Assembly: GCF_026241155.1 (NCBI RefSeq)
Contig: NZ_JAPFGP010000023.1
Coordinates: 1 to 64,000 of the forward strand
Length of the DNA: 64,000 bases
Direction: 5' to 3'
Source of the DNA: Paucibacter sp. PLA-PC-4
GTDB taxonomy: Bacteria; Pseudomonadota; Gammaproteobacteria; Burkholderiales; Burkholderiaceae_C
Below the pieces are notes generated by a model, which saw only the letters and a program-made list of their open reading frames with translations, searched no databases and was not told the origin of the DNA. The translations under genes and the position numbers were made by a program. Below are positions 17,198 through 25,229 of the stretch, piece after piece (the first letter of the stretch is position 1; each line of letters begins with the position of its first letter).

Positions 17198-18937
17198 TCA
17201 GGCGCCGTACTGGCGACTCTTGCCGAGCAAAACCTCGTGATGCCCCGCGCCGGCGGGAATCATCGGGAAGCAGTTCTCCTCGGCCGCCACCACCACATCC
17301 AGGAAAAACGGCCCTTCGCTGGACAGACACTCGGCAAGCGCCGCGTCCAGGGACTCGCGCTGCTCGACCCGTCGGGCTTGCCAGCCGAAGGCCTTGGCCA
17401 GCGGGACAAAATCCGGCAGCGCCTCGGTATAACTGTGGCTTAACCGGTTGCCGTGGATCAGCTCCTGCCACTGCCGCACCATGCCCATGCGACCATTGTT
17501 GCTGAGCACTACCTTGACCGGCGTGCGGTGCTGGGTCGCGGTCGACAGCTCCTGGATGTTCATCAGAATCGATGCATCGCCGCTGACGCAGACCACCAGG
17601 GCCTCGGGATGCGCGATCTGCGCGCCGATCGCTGCCGGCAAGCCGTAGCCCATGGTGCCGGCGCCGCCTGAGCTGAGCCAGCGGCCGGGGCGCTGCTGGC
17701 GCAGGTATTGCGCGGCCCACATCTGGTGCTGGCCCACATCGGTGGCAACGATGGCATCGCGGTCGGCCAGCTGCGCATCGAGCCGGCTCATCAGGGTCTG
17801 CGGCAAGATGCAATCACTGCGATCCTCGAACGCCAGCGAGCGCTCGGCACGCCAGCCCTCGATCCGCGCCCACCAGTCGCCCAGATCACAGCTCCCCTGC
17901 CAGCCCTGCTCCAGCACCCGCAAGCTCGCGCCGCAATCGCCCAGCAGGGCCACATCAGCCTGGACTACCTTGCCGATCGAGCGCGGGTCGACGTCCAGAT
18001 GGATGACCTTGGCATGCGGACAGAAAGCATCGAGTCGCCCGGTCACACGGTCGTCAAAGCGCGCGCCGACACAGACCACCAGATCGGCATGGTGCATCGC
18101 CAGATTGGCCTCCAGGCTACCGTGCATGCCCAGCATGCCCAGCCACTGCAAGTCGTCGGCCGGGAAGGCGCCCAGCCCCATCAAGGTCAGCGTGCAGGGC
18201 GCGCCGCTGGCGCGCACCAAGCGCGTGAAGGCCGCGCAGGCCGCTGGGCCGGCATTGATCAGCCCGCCGCCGCCATAGAAGACCGGCCGGCGCGCCTGCG
18301 CCAGCAATGCCAACGCGGCCTGGACTTCAGAGGCCGCCGGCAGGACAGGCGCAGCCCTGGGCAACACCGGCGCCCGCCACGCCGCCACCGGCGCCAGCTG
18401 CACATCCTTGGGCACATCGACCAGCACCGGCCCCGGCCGCCCGCCGGCCGCCTTGGCATGCGCCAGCGCCACGGTCTCGCTGAGCGCAGCCGCCTCACGC
18501 ACCTGCACATTCCACTTGGTCACCGGCCGCGAGATCCCTAACGCATCGCACTCCTGGAAGGCATCGGTGCCGATGGCCGTGGTCGCAACCTGACCGCTGA
18601 TGCACAGCACAGGGATCGAGTCGCACAAGGCGTCGAGCAGGCCGGTGGTGGTGTTGCTCATGCCTGGACCCGAGGTCACAAAGACCACGCCGACCCGCCC
18701 GGTCGTGCGCGCATAGCCCTGGGCGGCATGGACGGCGGCCTGCTCGTGGCGCACCAGCACATGGCGCAGCCTTGGCTCGGCGTACAGCGCGTCGTACAAG
18801 GGAAGCACCGCGCCACCGGGGTAGCCGAACACGGTATCGACGCCCAGGCTCAGCAGGGTCGCAATCAGGGCTTCGGCGCCATTACATGGAAGAGTTTGCG
18901 GGCGGGCGTGGGGCAGGTCTTGGAGAACAGCATTCAT
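17198..18937 (-). CDS. ilvB: Acetolactate synthase large (catalytic) subunit
   Basis: 579 aa ThDP/FAD enzyme that condenses pyruvate with pyruvate or 2-ketobutyrate in branched-chain amino acid synthesis. The N-terminal domain has [20 protein letters not shown] and [16 protein letters not shown] with the catalytic Glu. The middle domain carries [15 protein letters not shown]. The C-terminal ThDP site is [13 protein letters not shown] with LSNN further on. It resembles IlvG as much as IlvB. No regulatory subunit (ilvN/ilvH/ilvM) is adjacent, and the gene is divergent from an Lrp-type regulator. It may be a second, specialised synthase. Substrate bias cannot be told from sequence. Confidence 0.9.
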   Translation of the reverse strand: MNAVLQDLPHARPQTLPCNGAEALIATLLSLGVDTVFGYPGGAVLPLYDALYAEPRLRHVLVRHEQAAVHAAQGYARTTGRVGVVFVTSGPGMSNTTTGLLDALCDSIPVLCISGQVATTAIGTDAFQECDALGISRPVTKWNVQVREAAALSETVALAHAKAAGGRPGPVLVDVPKDVQLAPVAAWRAPVLPRAAPVLPAASEVQAALALLAQARRPVFYGGGGLINAGPAACAAFTRLVRASGAPCTLTLMGLGAFPADDLQWLGMLGMHGSLEANLAMHHADLVVCVGARFDDRVTGRLDAFCPHAKVIHLDVDPRSIGKVVQADVALLGDCGASLRVLEQGWQGSCDLGDWWARIEGWRAERSLAFEDRSDCILPQTLMSRLDAQLADRDAIVATDVGQHQMWAAQYLRQQRPGRWLSSGGAGTMGYGLPAAIGAQIAHPEALVVCVSGDASILMNIQELSTATQHRTPVKVVLSNNGRMGMVRQWQELIHGNRLSHSYTEALPDFVPLAKAFGWQARRVEQRESLDAALAECLSSEGPFFLDVVVAAEENCFPMIPAGAGHHEVLLGKSRQYGA

Positions 18938-18976
18938 GCCCTCACTGTGCCCAAGCTCGCCCAGAAATTGCTGCTG

Positions 18977-19012
18977 AAATTTCCTGCATTGGACTTCAAT
19001 TCAGGAAAATTT
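18977..19012. promoter_or_regulatory. Inverted repeat between ilvB and the divergent Lrp-type gene
   Basis: AAATTTCCTG (18977-18986) and CAGGAAAATTT (19002-19012) form a nearly perfect inverted repeat with one extra A, in AT-rich DNA between the two divergent starts. Lrp/AsnC proteins often bind such sites and control the neighbouring amino acid gene and themselves. Function is inferred from position. Confidence 0.55.
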
Positions 19013-19036
19013 CCTTGATGAATAGAATCCGGCAGC

Positions 19037-19498
19037 ATGAAACTCGATAAATTCGACCTAGGCATTCTGACCGAGCTACAACGCGACGCCCGCATCAGCC
19101 TGCAGGAGCTGTCCGGCAAGGTCGGCCTGACCAGCTCGCCGTGCTGGACCCGCATCAAGCGCATGGAAGAAGCCGGCGTCATCGAGGGCTACTCGGTGCG
19201 GGTCAATGCCGCCAAGATCGGCCTGGCCGACACCGTGATCGTGCAGGTGACCCTGAACGATCACTCGGACGCCGCGCTGTTCGAGTTCGGCCGCGCGCTG
19301 GAGCAGATCCCTGAGGTGCTGGAGGCCTTTCTGGTCTCAGGCGACTACGACTACTACGTGCGCATCGCGGTGGCCGACACCCGCGACTACGAGCGCCTGC
19401 TGCGCGAGCGGCTCTACAAGATTCCCGGCATCCGCCACAGCAAGAGCAGCTTTGTGCTGCGCCAGCTCAAGCAGAGCCAGCTGCCGCTCAATCGCTAG
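19037..19498 (+). CDS. Lrp/AsnC-family transcriptional regulator
   Basis: 153 aa. The N-terminal helix-turn-helix (FDLGILTELQRDARISLQEL, then SGKVGLTSSPCWTRIKRMEE) matches the Lrp family, including the SxxxxxRxxRxxxxG pattern. The C-terminal RAM ligand-binding domain includes VQVTLNDHSDAALFEF and FLVSGDYDYYVRIAV. It is 99 bp from the divergent acetolactate synthase gene, with an inverted repeat between, suggesting amino acid-dependent control of that gene and autoregulation. Confidence 0.92.
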   Translation: MKLDKFDLGILTELQRDARISLQELSGKVGLTSSPCWTRIKRMEEAGVIEGYSVRVNAAKIGLADTVIVQVTLNDHSDAALFEFGRALEQIPEVLEAFLVSGDYDYYVRIAVADTRDYERLLRERLYKIPGIRHSKSSFVLRQLKQSQLPLNR

Positions 19499-19501
19499 CA
19501 G

Positions 19502-20347
19502 TCACTCGAAGCGCCGTTCGCGCAGCCATTTGGTCGCCACCCACTTTTCGCCGGCCAGCACCGGCGCGCCGCCGTGCAGGCTTTGCGTGATCGGGTGCGG
19601 CCGGTCATAGCTGAAGAACACCGCATTGCCCTTGATCGGCGCGACCTCCAGGCCGATGTCGGGAAAGATCGTCGCGCCGCCCTGCTCGGGCGTGTTCAGA
19701 TACATCACCAGCGTGGCGACCCGTTGGCCGCCGCGCTGCAGTATCGGTGGGGTGCTGGTGTGGCGCGGGTCGAAGTAGTCGTAGTGCGGCAGGTATTCGG
19801 CGCCGGGCCGGTAGCGCAGCACTTGCAGACCCTCGCCGTTCTCGACCGGCCAGTTCAGCAGTCGGGCGATGCGGGCCTCGACCCGCTGGCAGATCTCGTT
19901 CTCGCCGCGCTCGAAGAACATGCCCTCGCTGGTGCGCGCCGCATTGACCTCGCTGCCATCGGCCGAGGCCGCCACCGTCTCGGAGCGGGCCAGGCGGCTG
20001 GCCGCCGCCGCGCGCATCAGATCGCATTCCTCGTCGGACAGCAGCCCGCCGAACACCAGCAGGCGCGGCAGTTGCAGGCTGACCAGCACCCCGACCGCGC
20101 GGTCGCCCGCATTCAAGAGCGGTGGCGCGCCGCTCAGATCGGGCTCGGGCACCGCGCTAGGCACCGGCAGCACCAGACCTTGGCCCGGCACGAAACCGGC
20201 AACGCTTTGCGCCAGCGCTTGGGCCGCGACCGCCTCGTCCCAGCCGCTCTTGAGCATGGCCTGAAGCACCTGCTCGGCAGTCAGCCCAGCCTTGGCCTGA
20301 TCGACGATCCAGCGCTGCAGCTCAGGGGTGATGGTCTGGGCACTCAT
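19502..20347 (-). CDS. 2OG-Fe(II) oxygenase, prolyl 4-hydroxylase-like
   Basis: 281 aa. The C-terminal two thirds (about 105-280) is a prolyl 4-hydroxylase alpha-type domain. The iron ligands are the His and Asp of LPHYDYFD (around 195-203) and the His of SLHGGAPV near 262, with Lys in GEKWVATKW as the likely 2-oxoglutarate contact. The first 70 residues form a small helical region (WIVDQAKAGLTAEQVLQAML) often found ahead of this domain in Burkholderiales. The substrate is unknown. It is convergent with the Lrp gene and 17 bases downstream of yaaA's stop side on the same strand, so cotranscription order is oxygenase then yaaA. Confidence 0.85.
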   Translation of the reverse strand: MSAQTITPELQRWIVDQAKAGLTAEQVLQAMLKSGWDEAVAAQALAQSVAGFVPGQGLVLPVPSAVPEPDLSGAPPLLNAGDRAVGVLVSLQLPRLLVFGGLLSDEECDLMRAAAASRLARSETVAASADGSEVNAARTSEGMFFERGENEICQRVEARIARLLNWPVENGEGLQVLRYRPGAEYLPHYDYFDPRHTSTPPILQRGGQRVATLVMYLNTPEQGGATIFPDIGLEVAPIKGNAVFFSYDRPHPITQSLHGGAPVLAGEKWVATKWLRERRFE

Positions 20348-20364
20348 GGTGGACTCCGACCCGC

Positions 20365-21147
20365 TCAGCCCAGCCGGCGGCGAAACAGCAGGCGCTCGGG
20401 CGTCGACAGCTCGGCCTCATAGGCATAGCCGTCGAGATTGAAACCCTTCAGGCCCGCCGGTGTGTCTATGCGCTGCGTGATCGCATAGCGCGCCATCAGG
20501 CCGCGCGCCCGCTTGGCGAAGAAGCTGATGATCTTGTATTGGCCGTTCTTCCAGTCCTCGAACTGACACTCGATCACGCGCGGCTGCAAGGCCTTGCGAT
20601 CGGCCGCCTTGAAATACTCCTGCGACGCGAGATTGACGATCACCGGCACCTGCTGCTGGGCTGCGCACGCATTCAGGTGCTCGGCCAGCGTGTCACCCCA
20701 GAAGCCGTAGAGATGGCCGCCGCGCTCGGTGGCCAGCCGCGTGCCCATCTCCAGGCGGTAGGGCTGCATGCGGTCCAGCGGTCGCAGCACGCCGTACAGC
20801 CCGGACAGGATGGCCAGATGCTGCTGCGCCCATTGCAGGTCCTCGACACCCAGGCTCTTGGCGTCCAGGCCGTCATAGACATCGCCGTTGAAGGCCAGCA
20901 CCGCCGGCTTGCTATTGGCCTCGGTAAAGCGTGGCTGCCAGGCGTGGTAACGGTTCACATTGAGCTCGGAGAGTGCCGGGCTCAGATCCATCAGTGCGGC
21001 GATATCGGCCGCCGTCTTGGTCTTCAAGACCTTGATCAAGGCCTTGGACTGGGGCAGGAACTGCGGCTCGGTGGCGAGCTTGAGCAAGGGCTCAGGTACC
21101 GGGGTGTCGTAGTCCAGCGATTTGGCGGGCGAAAGCAGATAAAGCAT
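20365..21147 (-). CDS. yaaA: Peroxide stress protein YaaA (DUF328)
   Basis: 260 aa DNA-binding protein that lowers free iron and damage during peroxide stress in E. coli. The ATG at 21147 gives the canonical opening MLYLLSPAKSLDYDTPVP. Family blocks RYHAWQPRFTEANSKPAV, FNGDVYDGLDAKSL and NLASQEYFKA are present, and the C-terminal half has FFAKRARGLMARYAI. Length matches the family (about 257 aa). A longer in-frame extension upstream has no family support. Confidence 0.94.
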   Translation of the reverse strand: MLYLLSPAKSLDYDTPVPEPLLKLATEPQFLPQSKALIKVLKTKTAADIAALMDLSPALSELNVNRYHAWQPRFTEANSKPAVLAFNGDVYDGLDAKSLGVEDLQWAQQHLAILSGLYGVLRPLDRMQPYRLEMGTRLATERGGHLYGFWGDTLAEHLNACAAQQQVPVIVNLASQEYFKAADRKALQPRVIECQFEDWKNGQYKIISFFAKRARGLMARYAITQRIDTPAGLKGFNLDGYAYEAELSTPERLLFRRRLG

Positions 21148-21190
21148 GGCGCCATTTTGCCCGCTTCGGCGCCGGTGGCGCGGACGGGGG

Positions 21191-22084
21191 TCAGGCCTTG
21201 CGCCCGCGCAGCAGCAGCACGACGCCGACCAGCACCACAAGAGCCGCCAGCCACTCATAGCCGCTGACCGCCTCGCCGGCGATCACCACCCCAAGCAACA
21301 TCGCGATCACCGGATTGACGAAAGAATAGCTCGACGCCAGGCTGGCCGGCGCCTCGGCCAGCAGCACCATATAGGCGTTGAAGGCAATCAGCGAGCCAAA
21401 CACCACCAGATACAACCAGGCCCAGACCGCCTCGCTGCGCAGCGGCAAGCTCAGGGTCTCGCCGCTGAGCAGGCTCAACAGCATCAGCACCGCGCCGCCG
21501 GCCAGCATCTCGCTGGCAAAACCCATGGGCCCGGCCGCCAACGCAAAGCCGCGCTGCGACAGGACGCTTCCGAGCGCCCAGCAGGCGCAGGCCGTCGTGA
21601 TCGCGACCAGGCCTTGCGGCGAGGCACCGAAACCCTGGCCCTGGGTCAGCATCAGCACGCCGAACAGGCCCACAACAATACCAGCGAGCTCCAGCCGGCT
21701 GGGCAGCACCCGCCACAGCAAGTTCAGCGCCGCAATCATCAATGGCATCACCGCGATGAAGGCCACTACCAGACCCGAGCCGACGGTCTGCTCGGCCGTC
21801 GCCGTGCCGCCCATGCCGCCGCCCAGCATCAGGCTGCCCACCAGCAGCGCATTGAGCCATTGGCGCGGGCCTGGCCATGGCGCACCGCGCCAGCGCATCC
21901 AGGCGGCCAGCAAGACACCGGCGGTCAGGAAGCGCGTGCCCATCTGGAAGAAGGGCGGGAAGCTCAGCAAGGCGTATTTGATGGCCAGATAGGTCGAGCC
22001 CCAGACCAGCCAGGTGGCGGCCAGGCAGGCGATCACTCGGGGGCTCAGACCGCCGCTGCGGCTCAGTGTGTTGCTGTTGTCCAT
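21191..22084 (-). CDS. EamA-family (DMT) metabolite exporter
   Basis: About 297 aa with ten predicted membrane segments arranged as two EamA repeats. The first contains CLAATWLVWGSTYLAIKYAL and the second starts near residue 150. YedA/RhaT-like exporters of this size move amino acids or other small metabolites. The start is taken as the ATG at 22084; a TTG nine bases upstream is possible. It is divergent from an Lrp/AsnC gene at 22194, an arrangement typical of amino acid exporters controlled by their regulator. Confidence 0.88.
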   Translation of the reverse strand: MDNSNTLSRSGGLSPRVIACLAATWLVWGSTYLAIKYALLSFPPFFQMGTRFLTAGVLLAAWMRWRGAPWPGPRQWLNALLVGSLMLGGGMGGTATAEQTVGSGLVVAFIAVMPLMIAALNLLWRVLPSRLELAGIVVGLFGVLMLTQGQGFGASPQGLVAITTACACWALGSVLSQRGFALAAGPMGFASEMLAGGAVLMLLSLLSGETLSLPLRSEAVWAWLYLVVFGSLIAFNAYMVLLAEAPASLASSYSFVNPVIAMLLGVVIAGEAVSGYEWLAALVVLVGVVLLLRGRKA

Positions 22085-22116
22085 GGCTGGCAATGCTAGG
22101 GAACTGGCACACCGGC

Positions 22117-22140
22117 TTGAAGATGAAACTGATGCTTCAA
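22117..22140. promoter_or_regulatory. Inverted repeat between the EamA exporter and the second Lrp-type gene
   Basis: TTGAAG (22117-22122) and CTTCAA (22135-22140) are inverted repeats 12 bases apart in the divergent intergenic region. The arms are short, so this is only a candidate Lrp-type operator, supported by position. Confidence 0.35.
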
Positions 22141-22193
22141 AGAGGCCAAGACCTTAAACTTGCAGGACATTCAAGCACTTAACCTGTAAATCC

Positions 22194-22721
22194 ATGGACT
22201 ACATGCTGGACCACCATGACAGCCGCATCCTGGCCGAGTTGCAAGCCGATGCCCGGCTGAGCATGGCCGAGCTGGGCCGGCGCGTGCACCTGAGCCAGCC
22301 GGCCGTCACCGAGCGGGTGCGCAGGCTCGAAGAGGTCGGCGTGATCAGCGGCTACCGCGCCGTGGTCGACAGTGCCCGCCTCGGCTATGCGATCCGTGCG
22401 GTGATACGAGTGGGACGGGCCGACGAGGCGCGGGTGCGCAAGGCAGTCGAGGCCAGCCCCGAAGTGCTGACCGCCTTCAATGTGACCGGCGAAGACAGCT
22501 GGATCCTGGAGATCGCCGTGCGCGATGTCGCGCATTTGGAGCTGGTGCTGCAGCGCTACTGCGCGCTGGCCGAGACCTCCACCGCCATCATCTTGAAGAG
22601 CGTGCGCGAGAACGCACCGCTGCGCCCTGCCCCGCTGCTGGCGCCGACCGGCAGCGCAGCAGCACAGGACAAGAAAACGCCGGCCACCGCGAAGCGGCGC
22701 CGGCGCAATCCCCTGGCCTGA
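22194..22721 (+). CDS. Lrp/AsnC-family transcriptional regulator (second)
   Basis: 175 aa. Helix-turn-helix at residues 8-50 (HDSRILAELQADARLSMAEL, then RRVHLSQPAVTERVRRLEEV) and a RAM domain (FNVTGEDSWILEIAVRD) define the Lrp/AsnC family. A lysine/arginine-rich tail of about 30 residues (AAQDKKTPATAKRRRRN) is unusual for the family and may add non-specific DNA contact. It is divergent from the EamA exporter and convergent with tolC. Confidence 0.91.
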   Translation: MDYMLDHHDSRILAELQADARLSMAELGRRVHLSQPAVTERVRRLEEVGVISGYRAVVDSARLGYAIRAVIRVGRADEARVRKAVEASPEVLTAFNVTGEDSWILEIAVRDVAHLELVLQRYCALAETSTAIILKSVRENAPLRPAPLLAPTGSAAAQDKKTPATAKRRRRNPLA

Positions 22722-22732
22722 AGGGCCTGGCC

Positions 22733-24127
22733 TTACTTGGCGAGCAGCTGATTGACCGCCGCCACATCCTCGGGTCGCAGTTGGCCGGCAGCCTGGCGCA
22801 AACGCAGGCCGGTCAGCACCACGTCATAACGGGCCTTGGCCAGGTCGCGCTGCGTCGCGTAGAGCTGGCTTTGGGCGTTCAGCACATCGAGGTTGACGCG
22901 CACGCCGACCTTGTAACCCAGCTGGGTGGCTTCCAGCGCCAGCTTGCTGGACGACTCGGCGGCCTCCAAGGCCTTGACCTGGGCGGCCAGCGATTGCACG
23001 CCGAAGAAGGCACGGCGCGTGCCCTCCGCTACCGTGCGGCGGGCAAACTCCAGGTCATTGCGCGATCGCTCCTGCAGCGCCAGCGTTTCCTTGATGCGGT
23101 TGCTGTTGTAGCCGCCGGTGTACAGCGGCAGATTCATCTCGACCGCGACCGAACCCTGCCCGCCGGTGCCCGGCAGCTGCGCGCCGCGGCCGCGGGCATT
23201 GCTGACGCCCAGATTGCCGCTGAGGTCCACCGTCACGCCGTCCGCCGCTCGGGCCTTGTCTGCTTCTAGACCCGCCACATCCAGGCCCAGCCGCGCCTTG
23301 CGCACCTGGGGGTGCAACTCGTCGGCCTGGTTGACCCAGGGGTCCACCGTCAAGGGCGTCACGGCCGGCAGCGCCACCGGCACGGCCAGGGCCTTAGGCT
23401 CGACGCCGCTACGGCCGACGATCTGGTCCAGCGTGATGCGCTTGATGCGCAGGTCGTTGTCGGCCGCGAGCTCGCGGGCGCTTTCCACATCGAAGCGGGC
23501 CTGGGCCTCGCGGGTATCAGTGATGGTGGCAGTACCGACCTCAAAGTTGCGCTTAGCCGAAGCCAGCTGCTCGGCGATGGCGGCCTTGCTGGCCCGTGTC
23601 GTCGACAGCACATCGCCGGCCGCCAGCACATCGAAATAGGCTTGCGAGACGCGCACGATCAGGTCCTGCTCGGCGATCTCGAGATCGGCCTGGGCGACAT
23701 TGAGTCCGCGCTTGGCCTGCTCGATCGTGATCTTATTGCTGCGGTTGTACAGCGCATAGTTCGCCCGCAGGCCGGCCTGCACCGTGCTCGAGCCGACCCG
23801 GTCGCCGGCCACCTTGGCGCCACCGGCGCCATAGACCGTCGGGGGATCGCTTTGCAGATGCGTACCGCTGACGCCCAGACCCAGCGTGGGCCGGTCCAGC
23901 GCATTGGCCTGCTCGGCCTTGTAGATGGCCGAGTCGGCCTGGGCCCGGGCGGCCAGATAGCCGGCGTCATAAACGCGCGCGGCTTCGTAGAGTTCCAGCA
24001 GGCTTTGCGCCTGGGCGCTGGCCGCGGCGCCGAAAGCCAGGGCCACGCACAGTGACAGTCGGGTCAATGAAGAACTCATGCGCGAACGCGGGCTTGTCTT
24101 ATTTTTCATTTTCTGATCAGCGAACAT
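22733..24127 (-). CDS. tolC: TolC-family outer membrane channel
   Basis: 464 aa outer membrane efflux protein. An AAGGAAG ribosome site sits just upstream of the ATG at 24127 (an alternative ATG is at 24109). A signal peptide ends near AQAQS. Two repeated outer membrane efflux domains follow, with LLELYEAARVYDAGYLAARA at the mature N-terminus, DLIVRVSQAYFDVLAA and GYKVGVRVNLDVLNAQSQL as typical TolC helices. It is the last gene of a minus-strand run that begins with a TetR repressor, adaptor and RND pump, so it most likely forms the outer membrane duct for that pump. It may also serve type I secretion. Confidence 0.9.
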   Translation of the reverse strand: MFADQKMKNKTSPRSRMSSSLTRLSLCVALAFGAAASAQAQSLLELYEAARVYDAGYLAARAQADSAIYKAEQANALDRPTLGLGVSGTHLQSDPPTVYGAGGAKVAGDRVGSSTVQAGLRANYALYNRSNKITIEQAKRGLNVAQADLEIAEQDLIVRVSQAYFDVLAAGDVLSTTRASKAAIAEQLASAKRNFEVGTATITDTREAQARFDVESARELAADNDLRIKRITLDQIVGRSGVEPKALAVPVALPAVTPLTVDPWVNQADELHPQVRKARLGLDVAGLEADKARAADGVTVDLSGNLGVSNARGRGAQLPGTGGQGSVAVEMNLPLYTGGYNSNRIKETLALQERSRNDLEFARRTVAEGTRRAFFGVQSLAAQVKALEAAESSSKLALEATQLGYKVGVRVNLDVLNAQSQLYATQRDLAKARYDVVLTGLRLRQAAGQLRPEDVAAVNQLLAK

Positions 24128-24190
24128 GAGGCTTCCTTGGCTTGCGATGAGTGTTTGTGAAGGCCTGGGCCGGCGCTTCGGGTGCTACGG

Positions 24191-24532
24191 TCAATATCTG
24201 GGCACGGACGGGTCGGCCTCGCAGGACCAAGCGTCAATGCCGCCGGCGAGGTTATAGACCGACTCGAAGCCCTGACGCTCCAGGAATGCGACGACCTGCA
24301 GACTTCGCATGCCATGGTGGCAATAAACGACGACAGGCTGCGCCGGATCCAGCTCGGCCAGACGCCCGCTCACCTGCCCCATCGGGATCAGCTTGCTGGC
24401 CACCCCGTCCAGCCGGATGCTGGCCAGCGCGGCCTCCCAGGGCTCGCGCACGTCCAGCAGCAGCGGCTTTTGGCCGCTCACCCCGCCAGCGCACAGAGCC
24501 CGCGCGGCTTCAATGGTCAGCTGCTCAGGCAT
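24191..24532 (-). CDS. Single-domain rhodanese-like sulfurtransferase
   Basis: 113 aa single rhodanese domain. The active loop is CHHGMRS with Cys71 after VVVY, and the end is NLAGGIDAWS followed by a short tail. These proteins carry persulfide sulfur; the acceptor here is unknown. It starts 5 bases after the protein-isoaspartate methyltransferase stop, so the two are translated from one transcript. tolC follows 63 bases later. Confidence 0.9.
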   Translation of the reverse strand: MPEQLTIEAARALCAGGVSGQKPLLLDVREPWEAALASIRLDGVASKLIPMGQVSGRLAELDPAQPVVVYCHHGMRSLQVVAFLERQGFESVYNLAGGIDAWSCEADPSVPRY

Positions 24533-24537
24533 GCGGC

Positions 24538-25188
24538 TCAGAACGAGAAGGCGGTGTGCTCGGCAAAGCCGGGAAGGCGCGGCGCGACGGTGTCGAACAG
24601 CACCGTGCTGCTGAAGCCCGCGCCCGAACGCGTGTAGAGCGTCGCGCGCATCACCGGCAGCTCGCCGACGATGGCCACCAGGCGGCCGCCGGGCTTGAGT
24701 TGGTCCAGCAGAGCCTGCGGCACCTCAGCCACCGAGCCCGCCAGCAAGATCACATCGAACGGCGCCTCGGCGGCCAGGCCCTGGGCGCCATGGCCCTCGC
24801 GCACCTTGGCATTGCCGACACCGTTGCGCTTGAGCGTCTCGGCCGCCAGCTTGGCCTGCTGTGCATCGGCCTCCAGACTGATCACGCTTTGTGCCTTGTG
24901 GGCCAGCAGGGCCGTCAGATAGCCGGCGCCGGTGCCGATCTCCAGCACCTTCTCGTGGCGCGCCACCTTCAGCTCCTGCAGCAGCCGGGCTTCGACCCGC
25001 GGCGCCAGCATGGCTCCGCCGTGCGGCAGCGGGATCTCGGTGTCCATAAAGGCCAGCGCCCGGTGGGCCGGCGGCACGAAGTCCTCGCGCTTGACCAGGG
25101 CCAGCAGCGACAACACGCCCTGGTCCAGCACATCCCAGGGGCGGATCTGCTGTTCGATCATATTGAAGCGGGCTTGTTCGACGTTCAT
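24538..25188 (-). CDS. pcm: Protein-L-isoaspartate O-methyltransferase family protein
   Basis: 216 aa SAM-dependent methyltransferase family that repairs isoaspartyl damage. The start at 25188 gives NVEQARFNMIEQQIRPWDVL, the usual opening of this proteobacterial subgroup. Motif I is VLEIGTGAGYLTALLA near residue 78 and the later motif is FDVILLAGSVAEVP. Several members of this subgroup are shorter than E. coli Pcm and their activity is not proven. It lies between the RND pump gene (41 bases upstream) and the rhodanese gene. Confidence 0.87.
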   Translation of the reverse strand: MNVEQARFNMIEQQIRPWDVLDQGVLSLLALVKREDFVPPAHRALAFMDTEIPLPHGGAMLAPRVEARLLQELKVARHEKVLEIGTGAGYLTALLAHKAQSVISLEADAQQAKLAAETLKRNGVGNAKVREGHGAQGLAAEAPFDVILLAGSVAEVPQALLDQLKPGGRLVAIVGELPVMRATLYTRSGAGFSSTVLFDTVAPRLPGFAEHTAFSF

Positions 25189-25229
25189 AAGGTTCCTCGA
25201 AGACGGTCTTTCTGACTGCAGCGCGGATT

